From assembly GCA_902806575.1 (NCBI GenBank), contig CADCXD010000018.1, forward strand, positions 2,790,001 to 2,854,000: DNA of 64,000 bases, given 5' to 3'. This document shows positions 34,911-46,792 of this stretch, piece by piece (position 1 is the stretch's first letter; every line of letters starts with the position of its first letter). Both the position numbers and the translations under genes were made by a program. The notes below the pieces were generated by a model. It was given only the letters and a program-made list of their open reading frames with translations, was not told the DNA's origin and made no database searches. This DNA comes from Jackrogersella multiformis (Eukaryota > Ascomycota > Sordariomycetes > Xylariales > Hypoxylaceae).

Positions 34911-37164
34911 TTAATAATTCCTCGAAAAGTCCCTTGAGCGACCATCGCGATCACCGCCACCACGACCACCTCCGCCGCGGCCACCACCGCCGCGGCCACC
35001 GCCACGACCACCTCCGCGCGAATCGAAATTGCTCTCAAATGAGTTACTACGTTGAGGTGATCCAAAGTCTGATCTGGAACCTCCTGACCGGAAGCCGCCT
35101 GATCCAGAACCTCTTGACTGGAAGCCTGATCCAGAGCCTCCCGACCGGAAGCCGCCTGATCCAGAACCTCTGGATTGGAAGCCTGATCCAGAACCTCTTG
35201 ACTGGAAGCCGCCCGAGTCGAAACCTCTTGACTGATAACCCGAGTCGGAACCTCTTGACTGGAAGCCGCCTGATCTAAAGCCCGTTCCAGATCGATCTGA
35301 CCCAAAGGAATCCATCTGTTTTGGCCTCTCATCTCTGTCGTTTCCAATTCTGATTCCCGGCACGTTCGTGAGTCCGCGGGCCTGTGCCATCCTTGGAGAC
35401 ATGGCAGGTACCTCAGACCATTCCATGCCATTTAAACACCAGTTGTTAAGGAGGGCAACGATGTCATGAGGATGCATATGTCTCCCAAATTTCTGGCCAA
35501 GCAGAGCGCGATAAACATCTCTGAAGGATTCCTGCGGGACTTTCGCATACGCTTGAGAGAACTCATCGAAAATCCGAGTCACTTCTTCGGGGGCACTCTC
35601 TCCTATTGAGTGGCTTGCAGTTTGAAGAGTTTTGTTGAGTTTGAGGGGTAAACCAGAAAGACGATTTCGCGCTTCCGCAATTTCATCCGCAGCCAGAAGT
35701 ATCCATCCCTCTCCAGGCTTCCCGGCACGACCTGTTCGCCCGATCCGGTGAATATATTGATCCCTGTCAGGGGGAAGCCCGACTTGGATAACGTGTGATA
35801 CATTGGGGAAATCCATTCCTCTCGCGGTAACATCTGACGAGATAAGAATGCCGGTTTTAGCTTCTCGGAAGATATCAGCGTTCCTTGTGCGCGTGAACTG
35901 GGAAAGCTTTGAGTGGATATCGAATATCCCGACTCCTTCATTTCTTTCTGCTAGGTATGTACGTCTGAAAACGCGATTCGCGAACTCAACAGTGGCTGTG
36001 TTCGAGAAGAAGACGATTGCCTTGAACGGAAGAGCTTCAGGATCTAGCTTAGATCTTTCTGCTGCCTTCTGGGCGATTTCCATGATGGCCGGGAACCAGT
36101 TCTCGTAACCCTGCACCTGGACAAGGTGTTGGGGAATGCGCTCATGTGTGGGTGTCTCATCCGGGCTGATTGTTTGCACAAACTCGAAATTATCCGTCTT
36201 CACCAAGTTCTTGGCGAGATGGACGACATCCCGGGGAATGGTTGCAGAAAACAGAAGAGTTTGCCGGTCAACTTCTTTAATGGGTGGAAGCAGGTCTTGG
36301 ATATCGCGAATGGCATCTGTGAAGCCAACGTCCAGCATGCGGTCGGCTTCATCCAATACGAAAGCTTGGAGCCTTGGCGCGGCAACGCCAGACTCGGGGT
36401 CTGATAAAAGATCCTGAAGCCTACCCGGAGTCGCAACAAGGATGTGACAACCTTCTCGGCGCATCTTGTAAAGAGCTTCTTTCTTCCTGGTTCCACCAAC
36501 GGCTGTCTGAACAACGATGCCGGTGTGCTTAGCTAGTCTAGTCGCCTCAACACCAATTTGTTCTGCAAGCTCGCGCGTTGGGGATAGAATGAGAGCAACT
36601 ATATCTGTTGTGGAAGCAGTTCGGCGACTGGCTGGAGAAACAAGGCTAGGATCAACCGCCAGAAGACGCTGAAAAACAGGGATAAGAAAGCCCAAGGTTT
36701 TTCCTGTTCCAGTCCTTGCTTGCGCAACTCTATAAATGAATTAATACGATGGGCCAAAGAGAAGCATGGGATGGTGGGTTAACGTACAGATCAACTCCCT
36801 TGAGTGCCGGGTTGATAGTCAACGACTGGACATCGGTCATTGTGTCATATCGCATGTCCTGTGTGATAGCTCGCACAATTCGTTCGTTAACACCTAGCTT
36901 TGTGAGGTCTTCGAACCGGGTCACATCGTATATTCCGGCTGGAGAATCCTCAACGTCTGTGTTGGGGTGTGCTGCTGAAGATTCTTGTGAATAGAATCGG
37001 ATCGCGACTTGTCTGGGGGCATTGAGTTGAAGCCCTACCTCCGGCCGCTTTTGGAATGATGTTACGAACGGCTGAGAGCGCAACTGTCGCGAAGCGAAGG
37101 TCGAGATTTGACGACGGGCTAAATTGCCCAAGCGGGCATGCCGCTGGAAGGAAGACTTTAACAT
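34911..37164 (-). CDS. Mitochondrial DEAD-box RNA helicase, Mss116-like, with RGG/FQSRG-repeat tail
   Basis: ATP-dependent RNA helicase, likely acting in mitochondrial RNA splicing or translation. Model on the minus strand: 37164-36788 and 36729-34911 (731 aa, TAA). The basic, acidic-poor N-terminus (MLKSSFQRHARLGNLARRQ) fits a mitochondrial presequence. Motifs in order: TMTDVQ (Q-motif region), Walker A ARTGTGKT (130-137), PTRELA, TPGR, DEAD (252-255), SAT (287-289), ARGMDFPNV and HRIGRTGR (453-460). A C-terminal extension like that of Mss116 follows. The last 170 residues are low-complexity: repeated GSGSGFQSRGSGSGGFRSGG units and then a GGGRGGG tract, probably RNA-binding. The single intron (36730-36787) falls just before the P-loop. 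Antisense open frames over the tail are shadows of the repeats. Confidence 0.93.
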
Positions 37165-37431
37165 TGCAGCTGTAGAGAGATTTGTACTTCACAGGAGTTA
37201 ATGATTGGAAGTGAAGAAATCCTCTCAAATGGCATGCGACCTTATAAACGAAAAATCTTAAGGTGTGGTGGGACTTGAAATTCTCAACTATGGAATTTTT
37301 TTTTTTGGAACTTGGACAGGGTCTAGTCTAGGTCCAATGCATTGTGGGAGGGTAAGATCCACTTAAAACCCGGATCGGAAGAAGTCATATCCTTGAGTTT
37401 TTCTAAAGACCCCTCCAAGCATAATGGAATA

Positions 37432-37453
37432 GGTACCTAGGTACCTAGGTATG
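37432..37453. repeat. TAGGTACCTAGGTACCTAGG palindrome cluster
   Basis: Two overlapping CCTAGG palindromes, about 270 nt upstream of the helicase ATG. Confidence 0.85.
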
Positions 37454-37954
37454 TACCTAAGTATTTATTTATCCGTAACTTCAAAAACTTCGGGGTGAAC
37501 AAAACTTTGTCAACACCCGCGGACCTCAGTGCCCAGGACCCAGGTTCCCATATGCCTACCTAGGTACAAATACCTGGGTATCTAGGTACCTAGGATATCG
37601 AGGTATCACCTGCGCATCTATCCTGTAAGGAGCCTCAGAGGTTCCAAATTGGTCAGTTGATCTCCAGACCTGATGGTTCCTTTTTCTTTTATTCTACCAC
37701 CTATTTTTTTATCATTATGCAAATAGGTATACATATTTTTCTAAGTACTTACATATGTACGTAAGTCCTGATAGGCGTGGTGCTTTAAACATTTAAACCC
37801 GAACAGCCTACTACGTAGCAGGAACTTAAAAGCATCCATGGCTCCAATCCATCCAATCAAATCTATCAATGGGTGTTCAACCTTTGGTTTAATGGGCGCC
37901 TAGGTACATCTTGCAATTAGATGAGGGGCTAGGGTTTAACTACCTAACCTACCT

Positions 37955-37998
37955 CCAGTATCTACCTAGGTAGATGGAGGTACCTATGTAGGTATGAA
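37955..37998. repeat. Interrupted palindrome around ATCTACCTAGGTAGAT
   Basis: A 16-nt perfect palindrome flanked by CTCCA and GGAG arms that also pair, so a longer hairpin is possible. Confidence 0.8.
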
Positions 37999-38636
37999 TC
38001 CATCTATAGCTAAGGTTCCCTGGCTTTGCTTTGTTGTAAGAAGAACGGTCGTACCTATGAGACTATATTCGTAGGTTAGCACCTACACTAGTAGGAGGGG
38101 GTTAGAGGGGTGGGTGATAGAGGGGTGGCTGGGTTGCATGTGAAATTCTCTTATCTCCGTCGAATCAAGTAGGTACCTAGCCTTAGGTTTATTTGAAAGT
38201 GGGTGTGTGGAACCTCGTACTTCCATTTACAGTGGCTACCTACCTAGGTAAGTACCTGGGTATGCGGCGACGCTGGTGGCTGCGAATATTTTGAAGGTAA
38301 ATGTTTCCAAGGTTTGAGTCTAAACTGCATACATGGTAGGCACGTGTAACATACCTAGGTCCTAGGTAGGCTTTATGGATGGAGGTATTTAAACTTTTTC
38401 ATGTTCGATTCCAAGAAGCCTTACCTATGGGACGTAGCTGAACTTCTTCTTGTTCATCATCTTATTCTTCTATTCATCCCCAGCTGACACCATATTTTTC
38501 TCTCGCTATTATGGTCCACGACTATGACCCGAAGTTCCCATAGGCAGTCCTACCTCGAGCTTGAATATCCGACACTGTATATTCTGATAGAGTAAAAGAA
38601 ACCCAGAGAAAAGCAAACAGGCAGGAAGGAAAGGGG

Positions 38637-39717
38637 ATGAAGGGGAAAATAATAGATATCATAATGGAGCAGGATATGTCTATCGTCGTATTTAACATGC
38701 TGCCGGCATCGGTCCAATCTCGACTGCCAGCTCTCCGATCTCTCCGCCAATCTACAAGTCTGTCTATCTTGTCCCTTCGGCGTCGCTCACAGAAAGACGT
38801 GGAACAAGTAATGATTGCAAGGAGGGAAGAGGATTCAGTCGTTGAGTTGCAGCCATGCACAGGAGCAGCAGTAAGCACTAACAGTAGCGAACTTGAGCTG
38901 GATAAGCCCGAGGCTTTCAGCTTCGACAGCCGTAGTCCAAATGCGAACTCGGGAGTTAAGTGGAATTATGCCGCACAAGGTATGAGCCTCCCCAGCTTTC
39001 CCTATAAATATGGATATATGACTGATCCGTAGCTTCTAGGGTCCTACTTACAGCACTCTGCCGCCCACGAAACGGCGGACTTGACCTTCGCTAGAAGCTC
39101 GTATATCGACGGCGTAGCCTATATGCTGAAGGCCCTCCCGGACGATTTGGACGACCACGAAACCAATGTTATCCGGCGAGCGCTACCAAAGTCATGTCAG
39201 CAAGTAGACATAAATAGACAGATCGAGGCAGGCCCAGGTAGACCCGGGTGGCTTCCATCCGAGAGGGCAAAGACGTTTCTACGTTCCACTGTTCAAGGAT
39301 TCGTGACGGGCCTCGTACTCTTCGTTTACCTCTTCCTCTCCCTTCTGTCGACCATCATTCGCGCCGGAGCGTATTATGAGCGCCAGTACAACATCTCACA
39401 ATATATCGTTTCTAGTGCTTTCGTCTTCGCTACTGTTGTCGGGAAGCAGAGTGGCGTGCTAAGTGAAAGGAGTAAGTCTATCCCGGAGCTTTTATCTATT
39501 GAATTTTATTTTTGGTTCTTCGACCTTCAGCTGTTAATATCTTCCGTGATCTGCAAATCAAGTACTAACACCATATAATTTAGTCGGCGCTATAAGTGAC
39601 GGCAGACTTGGCAAGGTAATGTCCGATCTTTTGACCTGGACTGTAGAGACCGTTGCTGGAGGAGTCCAAGACGGTATTGGACAGGGTTTGCTTTTAATCG
39701 AGCAGAGGCGTAAATGA
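38637..39717 (+). CDS. Conserved fungal membrane protein of unknown function
   Basis: Model: 38637-38979, 39040-39471, 39584-39717 (302 aa, TGA). The ATG at 38637 is the first in frame; ATGs at 38664 and 38676 are alternatives. The N-terminal third is polar with a basic patch and an acidic Glu/Ser region. The middle has an amphipathic stretch (YIDGVAYMLKALPDDLDDHE). Two hydrophobic segments follow (about 202-223, VTGLVLFVYLFLSLLSTIIR, and about 234-250, ISQYIVSSAFVFATVV). The end is Gly-rich and amphipathic (VAGGVQDGIGQGLLLIEQRRK). Both introns were set by restoring frame: QG/SYLQHS and ER/IGAISDG. I do not recognise a named family. Confidence 0.75.
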
Positions 39718-40168
39718 GATATGACATAATGGTTCTTTGCATTTTTGCCTGGTCGGAACGGTATACAAATAGAGGCACACATGCATATACGGCGAAATTT
39801 ATATAGACGCGCATTAGAAACATGGAAGGGAATTATATGGTTACTTAGGTAGATAAGCATTTGACGAATACATCTGTAATAATACAGTACAATGATATAG
39901 AAGGCACCTGATGGACGGATGAGACTTTCTACATCAGTGTGCTCGTCCCGATTCTGAATGTATGGAGCGTGTCTCAGCCCAAGATACGCCACGAATGTAC
40001 TTCAAATTTGGATATAGCAAAAACCGCTGAGTCGAGGGTAGGGCTCTAAATATACAGTTAAACTTCTTTGCGACCTAGAACCAAGAACCTAGACCCCAGA
40101 CCTTACGTCGCTAAAAACAGACCAGCACTCAGGTAGGTACCTAGGTAGTCTTGCTTATATTTTCATTA
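39718..40168. other. Convergent spacer of 0.45 kb
   Basis: 3' regions of the membrane-protein gene and of the CUE-domain gene, with one CCTAGG copy near 40142. No gene seen. Confidence 0.5.
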
Positions 40169-40872
40169 TTATTGTGTTCTTCCGGCGGCTTTTTCTGTCG
40201 CAATTTTGGCCTCCATCCTCTTCCTCGCCGCCAAGATCATCTCGTCTCGCCTCCGCTGCAGAGACGCATGTCTCTCGTCCCGATTGGAGCTCCACGCTTT
40301 CGACTTCGCTACGGATTCGGTCTCGCTGCTTGCGCTAATTTTCTCCTGGAGCCTGTATCTGGTAATCAAATCTGGTTCGGCAGGCTTGGGTGGCGCTTTG
40401 GAGGTTTGGGTTTGCGCCGTGGACGATGGTGTCGGAGAAGCCGGGGGAGGCGGCGGTTGGAATGTGGTAGGCGGCTGGGGGAGAATTGCAGAGTCAGCAC
40501 GGGATACTAATTCGAGAAAAGAAGAAATAAACAGAACCCAGTTCATGGAGCATAGTAATATAGGTATCGCATCGGCAAAGAAGATTTAGGAAGACCTACC
40601 GTCTCTATCCGTCCCGATAATATCCTTTCCGTAGTCGCCGCGATATTCCCTCCGTTGCGGTGCAGATCCCACAAGATAGTCCTCCGGTTGACCTGGGGGA
40701 ACACCTGTTGTATCCGCTCTACCGCGGCCTCTCTGGCGCGCGAGGCGGACTGAGCATCTCGTGCTTGTTGCGGCGGCGGAGATGCCGGGGAGAAAAATAG
40801 GTATCGAATGATGAGGCCACCGAGAACGATTATTATTATTAGGGAAGTGAGTGACACTTGTTCGTCTGCCAT
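40169..40872 (-). CDS. CUE-domain ER membrane protein (Cue1-like)
   Basis: Likely ER-anchored ubiquitin-binding factor of ER-associated degradation; in yeast, Cue1 recruits and activates the E2 Ubc7. Model on the minus strand: 40872-40600 and 40474-40169 (192 aa, TAA). Residues 9-27 form an N-terminal membrane anchor (TSLIIIIVLGGLIIRYLFF). A CUE domain follows at about 50-87 (AVERIQQVFPQVNRRTILWD, then LHRNGGNIAATTERIL) with the FP and LL/IL positions typical of the fold. A Pro-rich linker and a charged C-terminal helix (RRRDEMILAARKRMEAKIA) could be the E2-binding region. The 125-nt intron was chosen because it joins RIET to PPTTFQPPPPP without changing frame. Confidence 0.85.
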
Positions 40873-41634
40873 TTTTGGTGCCTCGGGTTACGCATGTAAC
40901 TTGACGCTTTCCACCTAAGATGAAGATGATGTTCACCCTTTTTCGCGTAACGCATAGAAGAAGAGATATAGAGTCTAAATACTTTTAGGTGCCTATAGGT
41001 AGGTCTTGAGAAGTAGGTCTTGGGAAGAGTTTGGATTGAGGTCAAAATGACGTCCAGTAGAAAATCGATCTGATGTGGACTTGAAGTATTATTGGAGTCT
41101 TATTAATAAGAGTCTTGGGCAACTTATCGGCGGTACTCGGGGAATCGCGTGTGGATTCTAGCGAGCACCTGGCAGTTTAGAATGCTACGGGAAACGGTTG
41201 GAACCTTGAAACTTGGAAACCCACCTACCTAAATTTGGGGTGTTTATCGGCTGGGTACCGATACCCGTCATTAGGTAATCAATTATGTACCTAGGTACCT
41301 ACCTTGGCTTGGGAATAACTTCTACCTACCTAGGTACCTAAGGTCACTAAGTGCTAGATCGTTGGAATTCGAAATCAATATTCCACATAAATGGATTGAA
41401 AAAAGACTTCGATGGGTATCGGTAGGCAATAGAATAAACCAGTCAGTCATCTTACAATTTCATGGTTTAAGGTACAATAAAACTCATACAGTTACAGCCA
41501 GCTTGTGCGTAAATCGTAAATCGAAGAATAGATCCAGTGGACATAACCAGTATGACATGTATGTATGCCCATTAAGCAATTGTTCATCCTTCCTTACAAC
41601 CCTGGAGCAAGCCAGAGATAGCAATGAAAAAGAG
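40873..41634. other. Spacer of 0.76 kb between the CUE gene and U2 snRNA
   Basis: Promoter side of the CUE-domain gene. It contains CCTAGG palindromes at about 41287-41305 and 41322-41340. No coding gene. Confidence 0.5.
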
Positions 41635-41824
41635 GATCGCGTCACCTGGAGGCAGTGTAATACCAGGGACACGGTGGGAACTATCATGGGCAAGCCCAGA
41701 GGAATCGCTCCCGAGGTGCAAAAATAAGAATAATCACGATTGAGTCCAGTAGGACTCTTTCAGAGATTAAACTGAAAAGAACAGATACTACACTTGATCT
41801 AAGCCAAAAGGCTATCGTGGGAGT
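41635..41824 (-). ncRNA. U2 spliceosomal snRNA
   Basis: RNA of the U2 snRNP, which pairs with the intron branch site. On the minus strand the 5' half reads GCCTTTTGGCTTAGATCAAG, then TGTAGTATCTGTTCTTTTCA and GTTTAATCTCTGAAA, nearly identical to the universally conserved U2 sequence. It includes the GUAGUA branch-site recognition element (about 41786-41792) and stem-loop IIa. An Sm-like site (ATTTTTG, about 41719-41725) follows. The 3' stem-loop CCTGGTATTACACTGCCTCCAGG (41645-41667) matches U2 stem-loop IV with its GGUAUU...CC U2B''/A' loop. The 5' end is uncertain by about 10 nt and the 3' end by a few. Open frames across this locus are spurious. Confidence 0.95.
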
Positions 41825-42300
41825 TAGCAAGACATCGTCAATTATTTGGGGGTTGGTGTTGGCTTACCAAAGAGAGCTGAAGAAGAAGGGAAGGAAAAAC
41901 CTTATTCGTAGGGTTGGAATTGTTAAAGGTTTAAATAAAATTTGGGGGAATGTGAATAGTGGGGCTATGACATTCTGCCATATCTTACCGCTCTTAAAGG
42001 TGGTATGTGCATTTATTAGTCATAGGTAGGTACATAGGTATTCGTAGTCCAATTGTCCCACAGCCCCCACCTGCCCATCATCTTCGTGGGGTTGTCTAGC
42101 CCACTCTTTAAATCATCAGCAACCAGTAATAACAGCCCACAACCTTAGTTTGTTTTTGTTGACCTCAATCGCGTCGGCAACCATTTTTTAAATAGCAACA
42201 TCAAATGCCGGAAAGCTACCTAAAGCTGTTGATGGCAGTGAAGTAAGTAGAAACATTACCAGCACAACATTTTCATGCGAATTCAGTCGAAGTCGCCAAC
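41825..42300. other. Divergent spacer between U2 snRNA and SMC2
   Basis: About 475 nt. It should carry the U2 promoter on the minus strand (an AT-rich AAATAATT lies about 25-30 nt upstream of the presumed start) and the SMC2 promoter on the plus strand. No other gene seen. Confidence 0.5.
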
Positions 42301-45300
42301 ATGAGGGTTACGGAGGTGATTATAGATGTATGTATAATTCTTAATATTTAATCATATAATTACTTCAACTGACTTATTCCAAAGGGCTTTAAATCCTACG
42401 CCGTCAGAACGGTCATCTCGGGATGGTTAGTAAACAAGACTATTCTCCCGCCGTCGCATAGTAGAAACTGATGTCGCATAGGGACGAGAGCTTCAACTCC
42501 ATCACCGGCCTAAACGGTAGTGGCAAATCCAATATTCTAGATGCCATCTGCTTCGTTTTAGGTATCACCAACATGTCGACGGTTCGAGCCCAAAACTTGC
42601 AGGATCTCATCTACAAGCGCGGCCAAGCGGGAGTCACCAAAGCGAGCGTTACCATAGTATTCGATAATAGACATAAGCAAAAATCCCCCATCGGCTTCGA
42701 AGAATATGCGACAATCAGTGTCACCAGACAGATCGTCCTGGGAGGAACTTCAAAGTACCTAATCAATGGACACCGAGCACAACAGCAAACCGTCCAAAAC
42801 CTCTTTCAATCAGTCCAACTCAACATTAACAATCCCAATTTCCTTATCATGCAAGGCCGCATCACCAAGGTTCTAAACATGAAAGCAGTCGAGATTTTAG
42901 CTATGATCGAAGAAGCAGCTGGTACGAGGATGTTCGAGGACCGGAGGGATAAGGCTCTAAAGACCATGGCGAAGAAGGAGATGAAATTACAGGAGATCAC
43001 CGAGCTCCTTCGCGACGAAATTGAGCCCAAGCTCGAGAAATTACGAACAGAGAAAAGAGCCTTTCTGGATTTTCAACAGACGCAAAATGACCTGGAGCGC
43101 TTGACAAGGGTGGTAGTCGCGCACGATTATGTGAAATACCAAGAGAGGCTGGAACAATCTGCGACGGACTTAGATAATAAGAAACAGCGGCAAAAGGACC
43201 TCGAGGACTCTGCTGTTAGGCTCAAGAGCGAAATATCCCATCTCGAAGAAGACGTCAAGAGAGTGAAAGCTCAAAGAGATAAGGAGCTCAGAAAGGGAGG
43301 GAAAGCCCAAGCATTAGAGGATGACGTCAAGAAGCATTCTAACGAGCTAGTTCGACTAGCCACCGTGATGGACTTGAAGGAATCCAGTAAGGCCGAGGAG
43401 GAGGAGAGGGAAACCGCAGTCCAAAAGAATGTCGCAGAATTAGAGGCTACATTGGAAGAGAAGACAAAAGCTTATGAGAAAATCAAGGCCAAGTACGACG
43501 CGGCAAAAGAAGAGAATGAGAAGCAAAGTCAGGAAGCGGAGTCGAAAGAGGAGTTGCTTCAGACATTGCAAACAGGCGTTGCATCCAAGGAAGGGCAAGA
43601 AAGCGGTTACCAAGGTCAACTACAAGACGCGAGAAACAGGGTAGCGGCGGCTTCTACTGAACAAGAGCAGGCAAAAATCAAAATCGCCCATCTTGAGAAG
43701 CGAGTCAAGGAGGAAGAACCCCGAGCGAAGAAGGCCAAAGAACAGAATGCAGGTCTATTAAAGGAGCTGGAAGGTCTCAAGACTCAGTCACAGAAGCTTC
43801 AGGCTCAGCTTGCGAAGCTCGGTTTTGAACCAGGACAGGAAGAAGAGATGTACAAGCAGGAATCGTCGTTGCAACAAACTATCAGAGGCTTGCGCCAGGA
43901 AGCAGATTCCCTGAAGCGCAGAGTTGCCAACATCGACTTCAACTATGCCGACCCAACCCCTAATTTTGATCGCTCAAAAGTCAAGGGATTGGTCGCACAG
44001 CTCTTTACCCTCGACAAGGACCATACTAGAGCCGGCACTGCTTTGGAGATATGCGCTGGTGGCCGCCTGTATAATGTTGTCGTGGATAGCGAAGTTACAA
44101 GCACGCAACTATTGCAAGGCGGCAAGTTGCGCAAGCGAGTCACCTTCATTCCTCTAAAAAAGATTTCAACATTCACAGCCTCGGAGCAAACAATAGAGAC
44201 GGCTCAAAATATCGCACGTGACAAGGTAGATCTGGCCTTGTCGCTAGTGGGCTACGATGACGAAGTATCTGCGGCGATGAAGTACGTCTTCGGCAATACC
44301 CTAATCTGTCAAGACGCCGAGACCGCGAAGAGGGTGACTTTCGACCCGAATGTGCAAATGCGAAGTATCACCTTAGAAGGTGATGCCTACGATCCGTCCG
44401 GCACACTATCAGGCGGAAGCGCGCCTAACTCTAGCGGTGTGCTAGTCACGCTACAGAAACTGAACGAGATCAATCGCCAGCTAAAGGACGCAGAGGGTTC
44501 TCTATATAATCTACAGAGTAATATCTCGAGAGAAAAGTCGAAGCTCGACCAGGCTCGTAAGATTAAGCAGGATCTTGATCTCAAGGCGCACGAAACCAAA
44601 CTCGCAGAGGAGCAGATCAGCGGCAATTCTTCGTCATCTATTATCCAGGAGGTGGAGAATATGAATGAGACCATCGTACAACTCAAGAACCAGAGTGTCG
44701 AAGCCAAGAAGAGACAGGCGGAAGCTAGTGCGGATGCAAAGAGGATAGAGAAGGACATGAAAGACTTCGAGAACAACAAGGATTCGAAACTTGTCGAACT
44801 TCAAGCTTCTCTAGATAAGCTGCGAGCAACGTTAGCCAAGAACTCGACCGCTGTCAAATCCTTACAGAAAGAGCTTCAAAGCGCCCAGCTAGACTCGGAA
44901 CAGATATCGGGTGATCTAGCTGCTGCGAGGGAACAGTTGCAAGAGGTCGAACTAGCGATCAAATCACAGCAACAGGAGATCGAAGACCTTATCAAGAAAC
45001 AATCCGAGCTACAGGAGACTCATGACCTCGTACAAGCACAACTCGACGACGAAAGAGCCAAGTTAACAGGCTTCGACGATGAACTACACGCACTAGAGGA
45101 GGCTATCAGGTCAAAAAACAGCCGAATTGCCGAAGAAGGCCTCGAAAAGCAAAAGCTTGGCCACACAGTCGACAAATTCCACAAGGAGCAGCAGCATGCG
45201 ATTCAAACTGTAGCGAATATGGAGAAGGAATTCGATTGGATCGCCGAGGAGAAGGACAACTTCGGCCGCACAGGGACGCCGTACGACTTCAAGGGCCAGA

Positions 45301-46057
45301 ATATCGCGGAGTGCAAGGCGACGCTAAAGACGCTCACAGACCGCTTCCAAGGCATGAAGAAGAAGATCAACCCTAAGGTCATGAACATGATCGATAGTGT
45401 CGAGAAGAAGGAGGTGTCGCTCAAGCACATGATGAAGACGGTCATCCGCGACAAGCGCAAGATCGAGGAGACTATCGTCAGCCTTGATGACTACAAGAAG
45501 AAGGCCCTCCTGCAGACTTGGGAGAAGGTCAACGGCGACTTCGGCCAGATCTTCTCGGAGCTTCTGCCCGGCGGCAGCTTCGCGAAACTGGATCCGCCCG
45601 AGGGCAAGACCATCAACGAGGGCCTGGAGGTCAAGGTCTGCCTAGGAAAGGTATGGAAGCAGAGCTTGACGGAGCTGAGCGGTGGCCAACGGTAAGTCTT
45701 TCTTATGATCCTTTTCGTCTCCTTTTTGATATGGAGATATCTTCTCTCTTATTATGTCTACTACAATAGGTACTAACGGCGATAACAAATAGATCGCTCG
45801 TAGCGCTCTCGCTCATCATGGCGCTGCTGCAGTTCAAGCCGGCGCCCATGTACATCCTGGACGAGGTGGACGCGGCGCTGGACCTGTCGCACACGCAGAA
45901 CATCGGCCGCCTCATCAAGACGCGCTTCAAGGGCTCCCAGTTCATCGTCGTCTCCCTCAAGGACGGCATGTTCCAGAACGCCAACCGCATCTTCCGCACC
46001 CGCTTCAGCGAGGGCACCAGCATGGTGCAGGCCCTCACCGCCGCGGACTTCAAATAA
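42301..46057 (+). CDS. SMC2: SMC2, condensin core ATPase subunit
   Basis: Pairs with SMC4 to form condensin, which compacts mitotic chromosomes. Model: 42301-42327, 42385-42425, 42482-45691, 45793-46057 (1180 aa, TAA), the usual SMC2 length. The spliced start MRVTEVIIDGFKSYAVRTVI, then SGWDESFNSITGLNGSGKSN, is diagnostic; Walker A is at about 32-39. A coiled-coil arm follows, then the hinge at about 500-680 (VKGLVAQLFTLDKDHTRAGT; FGNTLICQDAETAKRVTFD; SGTLSGGSAP), the returning coiled coil, the signature LSGGQR (about 1088-1093, split by the last intron) and Walker B MYILDEVDAALD (about 1112). The first two exons are only 27 and 41 nt. The last exon is markedly GC-rich. All ATPase motifs are intact. 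Confidence 0.97.
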
Positions 46058-46792
46058 GAAGGTACCTGTCGTACCTCGTATACCTGCTTCATCGAGATAC
46101 CTACTCCTCCACCAACCTACCTACCTCTCCTGGAAGGTCTCTACGGAGAGAGCGAGAGGGGGGCCTGCGGGTGGACCCGGCGCGGGCGTGGGGGTATACG
46201 GATTACCTTTGGTGGGATATGCGCGGTTATCGTGGCCGTGCTTGCATGCTCGTGATGGAGGGAAAAAAGAAATTACGAAAAACACGGCACGAGGAATGAG
46301 GGATATTGCAGCCCCAATGACGATTGCATGACTGACTGTAGAGCATTGCTTGTTACGTCCATTATGGTTGGATTGAAGGTCGGAGCGACGGGACGAATGG
46401 GCAGGCGGATGATATGATATACCGTGCTTTATATGTAGGGTTTACGAACTCGTCTCCGATCGACGGTGGATAGGCCGCCTTGTCGGGCGTTTATTTCATA
46501 GGTCGGCGGTCGCCATGTTCCGGGCGTAATGACAAATCTCGGTGCCTTATTTGTTTATTGCTTGAGTAGATAACATGTATATGATATCAATTCGTGGATG
46601 TGCATCTATTCTAGCGTGTCTACATCCATGTACTATTTGCCGAGAAATCTTGATATAGCGTTGCCGTCGTCCTTTTTTGTGCTGATTTGACAAGCTCCCC
46701 CACCCCTTCTTATATTCCACCTCTAATTATATGGGATTTGAAATTATCAATAGTACAGGCGATACAAGCGAAGCAGGGTATAAATCCCTTGC
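46058..46792. other. Convergent spacer of 0.7 kb
   Basis: 3' regions of SMC2 (plus) and the MOSC gene (minus). No coding or RNA gene seen. Confidence 0.5.

Larger units (their letters stand above)
37165..38636. other. Divergent spacer of 1.5 kb rich in palindromic repeats
   Basis: Upstream region of the helicase gene (minus) and of the membrane-protein gene (plus). CCTAGG palindromes occur at about 37432-37453, 37555-37594, 37960-37985, 38165, 38245 and 38360. No gene seen. Confidence 0.6.

Noticed and set aside
34880..35431. Long open frames on both strands over the helicase tail
   Set aside because: They are shadows created by the tandem repeat that encodes the Gly/Ser/Arg tail of the minus-strand helicase; the other frames have repetitive, non-family translations.
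41362..41727. 121-codon plus-strand frame before SMC2
   Set aside because: Its 3' half is antisense to the U2 snRNA and it has no protein-like features.
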